This document shows positions 41,884 through 51,637 of a stretch of 54,815 bases of DNA, in pieces (the stretch's first letter is position 1; the number at the start of each line of letters is the position of its first letter). The stretch spans positions 1-54,815 of the IMG/VR virus record IMGVR_UViG_3300046167_000572, one strand, 5' to 3'. The position numbers were made by a program, and so were the translations under genes. This DNA comes from a virus. The notes under the pieces are model-generated. The model was not told the origin of the DNA. It made no database searches and saw only the letters and a program-made list of their open reading frames with translations.

Positions 41884-42048
41884 ATGGCTAATAATAAAAA
41901 ATCAATTAGTTCAAGAATTGAAGAGGATGTTTACAACAAACTTATAGCAATAAGTAAAAAAGAAGACCACAAATTCTTTGATAGAAAAATTGCTTATATG
42001 GTAAATAAAATTTTAGAGTCTTGGGTTAATAAGGAGAAAAATATATAA
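41884..42048 (+). CDS. Ribbon-helix-helix (Arc/CopG-like) protein, 54 aa
   Basis: Translation: MANNKKSISSRIEEDVYNKL, then IAISKKEDHKFFDRKIAYMV and NKILESWVNKEKNI. The 'SISSRIEEDVYNKLIAIS' strand-helix start followed by a second helix is the RHH pattern. The TAA overlaps the SSB-like gene's ATG. It is one of the few visible candidates for a phage transcriptional regulator of the TTACAAT boxes (inference). Confidence 0.77.
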   Translation: MANNKKSISSRIEEDVYNKLIAISKKEDHKFFDRKIAYMVNKILESWVNKEKNI

Positions 42049-42305
42049 TGACATACGATAATACTAATCGCGGTGCGATCTGGAAAAACGACAAAAAGGA
42101 AACGGAAAAACATCCTGACTTCAGGGGAGAACTGAATGTTAAAGGTGAAGATTTTTTTGTTAGTGCTTGGAAAAGAAAACCTGGTGCTAATGAAAAATCC
42201 CCAGCCCTTAGCTTTAGCATACAACCTAAAAGCGATGTTTCTTTTAAGCCAAAAACTGATGAAGTTTTTCCTAAAAGTACAATTGAAGATGATTTACCAT
42301 TCTAA
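42048..42305 (+). CDS. SSB-like protein with acidic DDLPF tip, 85 aa
   Basis: The N-terminus (YDNTNRGAIWKNDKKETEKH, PDFRGELNVKGEDFFVSAWK) follows the small DUF736-like phage family with an OB-like beta pattern. The C-terminus ends EDDLPF, almost identical to the DDDIPF tip by which bacterial SSB recruits recombination and repair enzymes. Its position with ERF and YqaJ supports single-strand DNA binding. Confidence 0.8.
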   Translation: MTYDNTNRGAIWKNDKKETEKHPDFRGELNVKGEDFFVSAWKRKPGANEKSPALSFSIQPKSDVSFKPKTDEVFPKSTIEDDLPF

Positions 42306-42316
42306 AAGGAGCAAAA

Positions 42317-42595
42317 ATGGAACAACAAGAAAATAAAAACATTATCTTAAATGTAGACGGAGAGGCTAGAGAGTATGAGATTGACTCTTTATCCAAGGAA
42401 GCCAAGAACAGGTTAAATGTTCTGGGATTTCATACAAATACAATCATGCCTTTGCTTACTGAGATAGTAAGACTGGTACAGCTTGGAAATCAAGTGGATC
42501 AGGGACAGCTCACCGAGAAGTTACCTGAGAAGTACGAAGTTGTACAGCAAGAAGAGGTAGAGGCTGTAGAGGCTGAGGAAGAGCCGTCTAACTAA
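42317..42595 (+). CDS. Hypothetical acidic protein (DUF6447-like), 92 aa
   Basis: The sequence IILNVDGEAREYEIDSLSKE, then AKNRLNVLGFHTNTIMPLLT, resembles a small phage family I associate with DUF6447. The C-terminus is very acidic (QQEEVEAVEAEEEPSN). Good SD (AAAAGGAGCAAAA). Function unknown. Confidence 0.72.
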   Translation: MEQQENKNIILNVDGEAREYEIDSLSKEAKNRLNVLGFHTNTIMPLLTEIVRLVQLGNQVDQGQLTEKLPEKYEVVQQEEVEAVEAEEEPSN

Positions 42596-42597
42596 AG

Positions 42598-43311
42598 ATG
42601 GATGACAAACTAGAAAAGAGTCTCTCTCACTCAGAGAGGCTCTCGTCTATTCTAGGCGAAGGTAGCCTATCAGGATCTCCGTGCAACGGCGGGGTGTGTT
42701 CAACGATGATAGGTGATACAAGATGCAAGACATGCGGACGACATGAAGACGAAATCAACAAATGGAACCAGCTTCCAGAAGAACAAAGAAAAATCATAAA
42801 CATTAAAAATGCCGCTGAAGGTTTTAAAATAAGACAAGTTTTATCACAAGAAGATAGGTGGAGGGATTTACAAAAATTGAAAACAGATACCAATAAAGCA
42901 TTTGAAAAAGATTTAAGGGTTGGTCAGGAACTAGAACAATTAGTTCTTGATGCCATAAAAAAGAAATACCCATCAGCAGTACAGGTTCCTGGTAAGTTTA
43001 AACCATACGATATATTTGTAGCAGAGAAAAACCTAAAGGTAGAAGTTAAGGTTGACTACAAGAGTCAAGAGACTGGAAACATTATCATTGAGCTTTACAT
43101 GTTTAATAAACCATCAGCACTATTAAGCACAGAGGCTGACTACTGGATCATACATACGGGAAAAGAGATTCTTTGGGCTAAGCCTAAAAAGATTATTGAG
43201 TGCATAATGATAAACAATATAAAATCAAAAGAGATTCTTGGTAGCGGTGATGCACAAAAGAAAATAGCATGCCTTATACCAATAGAGTTATTTAAACAAT
43301 ACACTATTTGA
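42598..43311 (+). CDS. DUF1289-like zinc motif fused to PD-(D/E)XK nuclease-like domain, 237 aa
   Basis: Residues 25-75 carry the DUF1289 pattern: SPCNGGVCSTMIGDTRCKTC, then GRHEDEINKWNQLPEEQR (C29, C34, C43, C46). Residues 105-170 form a compact restriction-type fold: RVGQELEQLVLDAIKKKYPS (E111/E113), KFKPYDIFVAEKNL (D138), KVEVKVDYKSQETGNIIIEL (E149-V-K151). The E...D...ExK set predicts an active Mg-dependent nuclease, perhaps a resolvase or helper of the recombination genes upstream. DUF1289 is normally a stand-alone bacterial mini-protein, so this fusion is unusual. Confidence 0.82.
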   Translation: MDDKLEKSLSHSERLSSILGEGSLSGSPCNGGVCSTMIGDTRCKTCGRHEDEINKWNQLPEEQRKIINIKNAAEGFKIRQVLSQEDRWRDLQKLKTDTNKAFEKDLRVGQELEQLVLDAIKKKYPSAVQVPGKFKPYDIFVAEKNLKVEVKVDYKSQETGNIIIELYMFNKPSALLSTEADYWIIHTGKEILWAKPKKIIECIMINNIKSKEILGSGDAQKKIACLIPIELFKQYTI

Positions 43312-43336
43312 CTTTGATAATTTAACAAATTACAAT
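43308..43336 (+). promoter_or_regulatory. Promoter for the integrase pair with TTACAAT box
   Basis: -35 TTGACT (43308-43313), 17-bp spacer, -10 TACAAT (43331-43336). The -10 is embedded in TTACAATGTTTACATT, which repeats the TTACAAT box of the 40.25-kb divergent region and the CAATGTTTACA found at 31946-31956. This suggests the integrase genes share a regulator with the replication/recombination and ribozyme operons. Confidence 0.72.
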
Positions 43337-43363
43337 GTTTACATTACTAACTATGAGGGAATT

Positions 43364-43546
43364 ATGGTAATAGATATAACAATAGAAGACATACAAAATC
43401 TTAAAATTCATTGTGAGTCTAAGATTTCAGAAATATATGACAAAGAAGGTTTAACAATTCAGCAAAAAGCAGACGAAGCTTCTGTTTACAGACAAAGAAT
43501 TGAGAATCTTATTGATGTAATACATCAAGCAAAACTAATTAAATAA
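43364..43546 (+). CDS. Hypothetical helical protein upstream of integrase, 60 aa
   Basis: Short helical protein (VIDITIEDIQNLKIHCESKI, KADEASVYRQRIENLIDVIH) with GAGGGAATT before ATG and a one-base overlap with the integrase start. The position is right for an excisionase-like partner, but I see no winged-helix or Xis motif. Confidence 0.72.
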   Translation: MVIDITIEDIQNLKIHCESKISEIYDKEGLTIQQKADEASVYRQRIENLIDVIHQAKLIK

Positions 43547-44346
43547 TGAATACTTGGCACGACACTGTTAGGCAATATTACAGGTTCAATAAAATGGGTA
43601 AAAACGATTTTACCTATAGAAAATATTTTGATCCTTTGTTTGCTGACATGGACATAAAGAGTATTACTAAAGAACAAATAGCTATTGCAAGGTCTGGGAT
43701 AAACGGATCACCAGGAACTGTTAATAGATATTTAAACTACTTCAGAGCCGTACTTATGTATGGCTACGAAGAGTTAGGGTGGTTGGACACCAAGCCTATG
43801 ATTAAAAGAGTAAAGGAACTCCCTAAGAGAACCAAGTATTTTACTCTGGAAGACATTAAAGTTTTACATACAGTGCTCCCCCTGCACTTAAAAAAACCTT
43901 TTGTCTTCTCCCTCCTTACTGGGGTGAGGATGTCCAACTGCTTTAATCTTAAATGGGATGACATAAATAAAGATCAGATTTCTATAGATGGAACTGAAAC
44001 AAAGAACGGAAAAGGTCTTTCGGTCCCGCTTAACAAGAAATGCAGAGAGCTTCTGTATTCAATTAAAAAAGAAAGCCCGTATGTTTTCACATATTCTGGC
44101 AGAAAGATTAACAGAGCCTCTAACACTGGATGGTATAACGCTTTAAAGAAAGCAAACCTAGAAGGATTTAGATGGCACGACATACGTCACACTTGGGCTA
44201 CTCATCATGTGCAAAATGGAACCCCCTTACATACATTACAGCATCTTGGTGGGTGGTCTGATTTTAATATAGTGAATAGATACGCTCACCTTTCCAAGGA
44301 CTATCTTAGCGATGCTTGTGAGGTCAGCAATAGTTTGGTATCTTAG
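43546..44346 (+). CDS. int: Tyrosine integrase, 266 aa
   Basis: A shortened SAM-like core-binding N-terminus is followed by the catalytic domain with R128 (LLTGVRMSNCFNLKWDDI), a Lys in the beta-hairpin TETKNGKGLSV, H211-D-I-R214-H215 (RWHDIRHTWATHH), H233 (LQHLGGWSDF) and nucleophile Y246 (VNRYAHLS). All active residues are present, so it should be functional. No matching tRNA-end or obvious attP core was seen beside it. It indicates a temperate or formerly temperate phage. Confidence 0.93.
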   Translation: MNTWHDTVRQYYRFNKMGKNDFTYRKYFDPLFADMDIKSITKEQIAIARSGINGSPGTVNRYLNYFRAVLMYGYEELGWLDTKPMIKRVKELPKRTKYFTLEDIKVLHTVLPLHLKKPFVFSLLTGVRMSNCFNLKWDDINKDQISIDGTETKNGKGLSVPLNKKCRELLYSIKKESPYVFTYSGRKINRASNTGWYNALKKANLEGFRWHDIRHTWATHHVQNGTPLHTLQHLGGWSDFNIVNRYAHLSKDYLSDACEVSNSLVS

Positions 44347-44404
44347 ATACTTAAACCTTCAGCGGGGTTGGTTATTTTTCATACCTCCCTCAATAGTATG
44401 TTTA

Positions 44405-47400
44405 CTAATCCCGCTTTTTCTTCTTCTTAATTCTTTCTAAACCGTCTTGTAGGATCTTATTATATTTAAGATGTATTTTGTGCTTATCTTCGTCTATCTG
44501 ATCTGACAGTCTTGAATACCTTGCGTAATCTTTTTCTCGCAAATTCATAATTGTCTTTTCTCTTTGACCTAGTTTTCTAAGTTCTTTGTCTGCCGATTTC
44601 ACAGCCTCTCCTAGTTTAAGATATTCTGAATCAAATCCTGTTCTTTCTACATAGTCTCTTAATGCAGCTTTATTGTTATCTTTTTTATAGTTTGTAAACT
44701 CTCCAACTTTTTGAGAAATAATATCTTTGTTTTTATAAAAGTTGCTTGCGTCAACATAGTCCATGGGGTCTGCTGTTAGGACTCTAACGAATGGAACCTC
44801 GTTTAATTCAATGCTTTCGTTTGTTCCTGTTGTAAGGTTGTTATATACCTTTCCAGATATTGATGCTGTTCTTTCAGCCATGGTATACATGCCACCAAGA
44901 TAGGACTGCAAGTAGAACTTTATTTTGTCTGGGCTCCAGTCAACCATTCCTTTGTCAAACTTACCGCCACCAGTAGCACTGTTAACCATCATTGTAAATT
45001 CTCTATAGAACTCATTAGTGTTTCTAAGCTTTCTTGATGATTGTGGGGTTTCTGCTGTTCCTGGAAACTGTTCTTTATAAACTGGAGCTCCTGTCCATTT
45101 TTCATTTACCCTGGATTCATACAATGGCTTAGCTACTGATGGAACAATTGTTTTTATAAAGTCTATTCCTTGATCCTGAGAATAGCCTATGCCCACTGGG
45201 GAGAATGCCCCAGATACTATTCCAGCCATATCCTTGCCCATTTCTACTGGTGTTCTTTTTTGATATCCAAGTATTGGTTTACTTGCCACCTCGGTTCCCA
45301 TTCTTCCTAAGTTATAGAATATGTTATACCCATATGGCAAAGGAATAGCTAAAGCAAATGGCTTGCCATTAACGGTATATCTTCTGCTGTATTTATTAAA
45401 TTTAACCTCGCCATCCTGAAACTTTACGCCAGGTATCGGGATAACCATAAATCTTTCTTTTTCGTGATCTGGTATCTTATCAATAAGAAGTTTTCCATCC
45501 TCGTCCTCATCTGATATTAACATTGAGTACATCTGCACAAGTGCACCAAGACCAGTAAGACCGCCGATTATATTTTTTGCGGACTTTGAAACCCCGCTCC
45601 AAACAACTTTTCCATTCTGAAATCCTATTGGGTTCATTCCTCTAAACATGTTTACAGAACCCTGAACAGATGCGTTTGCAAAAATATAAAATGCGTTAAC
45701 TACAGGTCCAAGTTTTCCAGATCTGTTAAAGTTTATAGTTAAGTTCTTTGCCAGAACTGCGGCATCATCGAAGTCTTGTTTGGATGCTTTCTTTGTACCG
45801 CCAGCGGCGTTAATGTATTCTTTAAAGACAGCAAACCTTGCAGTGTTTTCAATAGCATTGTTTACATTTTCAACCATTTTAAATGTTGAGTTATAAACCT
45901 TCTTGGCGTTTACCTTTCCCTTTCCAGAGTGAACTAAAGAAAGCTCTTCCATGGCTTTTGCTATTTGATCTATGTCTTTGGCATTCACATAACCAGTCTG
46001 ACCACCAAACTTCTGGAACGCATCAAAGAGTGCAAATGTTTCTGGATCTTTTTCTTGTAAGCTTTTAGTTACATAGCCATCCTTAAGCTGCCTCATTGTT
46101 TTGGCTATATTGTTTGGCTTAAAAGCTTTTGCAAGATCTAGGTTCTGTGCTCTTCCCCCCTCTATCTCTTGTTCTTTTAATAAATTAAAGTACCCAGTTT
46201 GATAATCCCTAAAGAAGTTTCCAACAATAAATTCTGGAGCGAGTGATGTATATAGGCTGGAAAGTGTTCCTGTAAGTCCTCTCATTACACCAATTGACCA
46301 ATGCATACTGTTATTTCCCCAAGCATCTAATCCCTTTGCTAGTCTCTCGTCTCTTATAACAATAAACTTTTGTTTGCCATTTTCCTTAAATCCTATTTTA
46401 GATTCTTTGCCATCCCACTCGTGTGGTCTTTCGTTTCTTTTTACACCCCTGACCTGCCATAGCTTCTTATCTGGGAATGTATTAACAAGCTCCGCCAAGG
46501 ATTTGTCTATGAAGTTCTTTTCTCCCCGAACCACAGCCGACTGCCTTCTTATAACAGCCTGTTCTAAAGGTGGTCCTGACTCAGAGGTCCTTCCCTTAGC
46601 CTCCATTACCTCTCTTCCAAACACACTTATTCCGCCGCCAGTTGCTCTTGGTGAGCTGTCTTCAATAGTTTCAACAGAGAATCCAACTAGCGGCACATAG
46701 TATCTATATGAGCTATCCCAGTCCTCCAGGGTTTGCTCATCCACAAGATCTTGATCTCTGTATATATTTAATGTGTCCTGTTGATATGATTCAAGTAGCT
46801 TGAATGCATTTAAGAGGTTCTTACCTTTTTCATTATTTGCACTTGCCTTGTTTGTCTTTTCATCAAACTTAATTCCAATAGACTCGAGAGTCTCAATCGC
46901 TTTGTCTGTTTTTATTCCAGATCCGCTGTCTTGGTATTTTGCTAATACATTTTTTCTTTTAGTGATCTTTCCTTTAAGGACAGTTCTTTTGCTTTTTTCC
47001 GTTTCAGCAAGAAGTTCAGCCTCAAGCTCGGGTATTTCTTTGTTGTATTTTTCATTGATCTTTTTATTTCTTTCTGGGGCGTGCAGGTTTTTAAGAAAAT
47101 CGTTGAACTCTTCTCTTGATATATTGACGCTATTTAAGAACTCAGATATTTCTGTGGTTGCCTCCACAGCCTTGTCCATTCCGTACTTAACCTTTCCATG
47201 ATACACATCTGTTTTTCTTACAACAGACAGTCTCCTCATTTCTTTTGGGCTAACTAATTTTCCTAGCTTTTCTTCAAAAGCCTTTAGCCTGTCTAGTTTA
47301 TCTACAGCCTGTTCTTGAAAAGTTGAGAATGTTTGAAATAGTTGAGACGCATCGTTGGATGTCATTGTCTCGTAAATATCGAATTGAGATTCTTCTTCTG

Positions 47401-50400
47401 GTAGAACCTTTTTAGATAGGGTTGGGGGTGTTAGGTCTGCTTGTCCTGTGTAGTTTGAGTTGATTGATTCATCTCTTTTCCATCCGTATTTTTCTGAGAA
47501 GGTTTGGTCGACTTCATCAATTCTCTGTTTGAGGTCCCTGACGATATTCTCAACCCTTCCCTGAAGATCGGGTGAGATTCCTCTAATACTCTCAATGTAA
47601 CTTTCGCCATTTTTATTTTTACTCCAGTTGTTAGAAAGATATCCTTCGCTAGACGCAAATTGTCCAAGATCAACATCTTCGTTATTTTCAAATTGTACAC
47701 CATTTAAAACATTGTTTACAATCTTTTTAAATTTTAAGTTTGGTATGTCAAGGTATGAAAAGTTAATTAGCCTTGCACCATTTGCTGTCCCTATAGGGTT
47801 ATAGTCCTTGATTCCTGACTCTTTTTCCATTGCCTCTGCAAGCATCTGTGTTTCGTTTTCAGTTAATGGTCTTCCTATATTAATATCCATTCCATTTAAC
47901 TTAGTCTTAGCTATTCCCTTTTGGAAGAATGGTTTGTGATACCCAATACCGTCCTGCTTTAAAAGTATTCCAAGGGCTGCCGAGTATGCTTTTGCTAGGT
48001 CCTCTGACGCTGGTTCTAGTTTTGCAAATTCCGTTTTTGGATCTGCTTTGTATATCTTTGTTAAAGCTATTTGTGTTTGTGATCCTGGGCTGACTTTACC
48101 CTCAAAGAATCCTGGTGCCTCGACTATTCCAGGCGATAGTATCCCCAGAGTATTGGCAACAAGGTCTGATCCGCTTTCATCTTGTAAAGCTTTCGATATT
48201 GCAACATGGTATTCCTGCAACTGCTCGTATGGTGCATTAAACATCTCAGGCATATGCCCTGATGTTCTTCCTGGTATAGACTCCCAGCTTATTTGACCTA
48301 ATGATTTTTCTAGTGCATTGGCATAATTAAACCCAGCAGCATTTACATCGGTCCCTTCATCTCTAGCCTTTTGAGCCGTCCATATAGCAGCCTGTACCTG
48401 TTGGGGTTCCCAACCAAGCTGATTAGATATTTTTTGTATTTCATTTTCTACGAATGAGTATTGTGCTGGCGTTGGTGCGTCAGTATCAAAGTTAAATGCC
48501 CTGACCATCCAAACATCTACGGTTACTCCCTGTGTCCTGGACGGATCTATAACCCTCATAATATTGTTATAAAATTCGTTGGTTTTTCTTCCCCCCCAGT
48601 CCTTGCCCTCAAAGACATTAATTATCTTTTCGCTCATTGCTTTAGGAAATCTTCCAGTCTTTACTGTTTCTCCAGCAATATATTGATAGTAAGCCTGTAG
48701 TGCATAGTTAAAGTTTGCCTCCACTGGGGTTCCTGGTGATGTTATTGCAATAACCTGTGCAAGTTTGTCTGCGTTTTCTTTGTTGTTGTTTGTTATATCT
48801 AGTAGTGCTTGACCACTTTGCTCATACCAGAATCTTTGAGAAACGCCTTCCTTGGCTAGACCTCTCATTTTTCGCCTGAGTGCACCTACTTTTTGTTTGG
48901 AGTCCATTCCCTCTGGAGCTCCAACAACCTGACCAGTTGTACCTACTTGTTTTAGTTCTGATATTTCAGGTCGAACACCGTCCCTGTCTGTAGATTCTTC
49001 CTGTCCAACCAGTCTTGCACTGGTTTCTGAGACGATATCGCCTGATCTATCATCTTCAACGTCTGTTCTTCTGTCTGAAACCTCAATACTTCGCTGGGCA
49101 CTGGGTGTTTGAAAAGCAAGTTGTACTCTCTCAGCTTTCTTTGTAGTTCCGTCAATTGAAATTGCATCGTTTAGTTCCTCTATTAATTTTAGTGCTGTTG
49201 GAGCCTTCTCTTCTAGCAGTGATCTATTAGTATAATATAATTCATGAAGCTGACCAAACACCTCTGCTTTAATCATTCTTTCTTGAGCTGGGTTCATACT
49301 TCCATTCATTCCAATCATTTCATTAAATGGATATCTAAGCATGTTGCCGTCATAGTATCTGCCCTTCTGACCCTCATTGAACATTCTGAGTGCCTCTTTC
49401 ATTATCTCCCCGCCAGAGTTGTCCGCAATATCTAGAGTGCCTGTGCCTTCGTTGTAGCTAAAGTTTGGTAAATTAAATAAAGGAGACCCTGCTGTTGCTG
49501 GTTGAAGTATATTAAGATTATCGCTAGGAGATCTTGCAATTGTAAAGTCTATATGATGTCCCATTTCATGGGCTATGGTTGATCTTAAATTTAACTTAGA
49601 TCCTAACTTGTTTGTAAATTTTAACTCTGATATTCCAGATATAGGAGAGAAGGATACGCCCCTGAGTGTCGGCATGTAGATTCCATATGAGGCGTCAAAT
49701 GTTTTATATCTATTGTCTTTGGTATGAACGCCAACAAAATCAAGATCTGTAAATATATCAAGTGGCATTCCTGACTTGGTTAAATCTATAATTCCTTTAG
49801 AAGCGTTTATACCCTCTTCGTTATTTAAGTCTCTAAACCTATAATACTTTTGTTCTCCAGACGGGTCCTCTAATAATTTTTCTTCAAAGGTTCTTGCATC
49901 TATTATTAAACTTTTTGTTAGATCTAATTCTTTTTGATCATATGTATCATTTCTTATCTGGTCTATATTTAAAGGTTGGGTTGAGGGGCAGGTCTGTCTC
50001 AAGAAGATTTATATTTGCGTCAAGCCTTTGAGTTATTATTGGAGATAGATTTAAATCTATTTCAGAAGTTTGTGGTCCCGCAACTTTCTTTTTAAAAACT
50101 CCTGAAAGAGGGTCATCAAAATTAAACTCTTCTTGTTTTTTTGCTGGAAACTTAAGCTGAAGAGATTCCATATATTCATCTGGCTGAGAAACTTCTCCCT
50201 CTTCTCCAACCACTAAAGGCTTTCTGAAATCTATAAAAGGTTGATTAAAGTATTCTAATGCAATTACCTCATCTGCGGTCCATCCCTTGCCATTGGCGTT
50301 TGGATCTAAAAGTATTCTTGACGCACTATCAATTGCGTTGTAGTTAAGGGTTAAATTATTAACATTGTTATTAAAGTTTTCTATAAATAATTCTAGTTCA

Positions 50401-51634
50401 GGATTATCCTTTTGACTTCTTATAAAGTCTTTTACTTCTTGACTATAAACAACACCACCAGCCGATCTGGTTGCAGATATAGATCCTGAAGCCATTCCAG
50501 CAGACAGGGTGGTGTGACCAGCTATATCTACTAGAACCTCTCCAACAGATCTTCCTTCATACAGAGGATTGTTTTGATTGTCATATGCTGTTTTTAATTC
50601 TGACTCAAGATCAAACCAAACTGAATTATGCTCTTGTAGAAAGCTGTTAATATTCTCCATCCCAACATCAGCGGCAACTGTTATTAGATCGGTTTTAATT
50701 ATGTCTTTAATTGTTCCTCTTCCCTTGGGCGAAAGAAATCTCACAATTGGCACCACTTCCGTTCCAGCTTCTAGTATTCCATTTATGGTTGAATAGCCCA
50801 AAGCAGTTTCATGCGGCAATCCTTGCTGGACTGCCTCTGAGTATGAAGCAGCTGCGGTCTGTATACCAAAATATGAAAGAGTTGCACTTGTTACGGCTGG
50901 AGCAGCTGATCCACCACTAAGGTAATTTACAGCCATTCCCGTTCCTATAACAGCAATACTTTCAACTGCACTTGATATATCACTTCCGTAAGGACCCAGG
51001 TTGTTGTCAGCTCTTTTCTTTGCAATAGCTTTGTCAATTCGTTTAAATTCTTTTTGTGATTCTTCTTGAGCTTTTTTTAAATTATCATCAACAGCTTTTT
51101 TATATTTTGGATCGTTCTTGTATTCTATCTTTAGACCTGATCTGAAGCTGTGCGTTGTACATGTCGGCATACCCGCTTCCACCATAATCAATACCACCTA
51201 ACTGAGCTTCACCCTTTGCATACTTTGTTGCTTCTTCTGTTGAAACAATTGATGCAAAAGTAAAAACCTTTTCTGCCGCAGATTTTAAGTCTGTTGCCTT
51301 AATACCATCAAGTATATACTTTGTATTTTCAAAAGACTGTGTCAGGATATCTTTCTTCTGCTTCTTTTCCCCAGCTCAAGAACTAGGCTTAACGAAAACA
51401 TCTCCTATAAATCCAACGGCAGCACCTATTGGAGCTTCCATCAAAGTCAGAAGGAACTGGACCCGTTGCTGTTCTTTCTTAGGTATTCTTGCTCTTAAGG
51501 GGGTCTTCAAAGCTAAACTCTGAGGGCTTATCTTCTTGCGGTTTTTCAATATCAGGTGAGCCCAATAAAGAGTTTTCTTTTTCTAGTTCCTCGTCAAGTC
51601 CGAGAGGGTTGTTGAAGTCAAATGTATCTGCCAC
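44405..51634 (-). CDS. Giant internal/ejection polyvalent protein, about 2,410 codons (broken by apparent frameshifts)
   Basis: Frames 44405-50002, 49947-51197 and two more pieces up to a GTG at 51632-51634 (ADTFDFNNPLGLDEELEKEN) join as one product. Breaks lie near 51495, 51376 (in-frame TGA, or two compensating shifts), 51150 and 49985. Parts in order: acidic N-terminus; helical stretch (LLTLMEAPIGAAVGFIGDVF); Gly/Ala-rich membrane-active segment (VESIAVIGTGMAVNYLSGGS); zinc-protease-like HEMGHH (about 49552-49570); a 'PEFIVGNFFRDYQTGYFN' LPD38-like region (about 46.2 kb); many helices; Lys-rich end. Giant polyvalent proteins are ejected with podovirus DNA, and the metalloprotease motif may act on peptidoglycan crosslinks or host protein (inference). 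Confidence 0.83.
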
Positions 51635-51637
51635 ACC

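Noticed and set aside
40570-42265. Other CTGATGA occurrences (near 40578, 41598 and 42256) as further hammerheads
   Set aside because: No GAAA/GTC with pairing stems follows; they are ordinary codons.
44347-44404. Possible bidirectional terminator between integrase and giant gene (AGCGGG ... CCCGCT then T run)
   Set aside because: The inverted parts are separated by more than 40 bases and one arm codes the end of the giant protein; too weak to annotate.
47431-47703. Minus-strand frame of 90 codons inside the giant protein gene
   Set aside because: It is an alternative frame of the same strand with no ribosome site; the main frame is continuous and coding-like.
9310-49410. Recurring TTTCCCCGC words on the plus strand (for example 9310, 31430, 33338, 34443, 49403)
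   Set aside because: Noticeable in an AT-rich genome, but I cannot count expected frequency by eye and saw no consistent position relative to genes.
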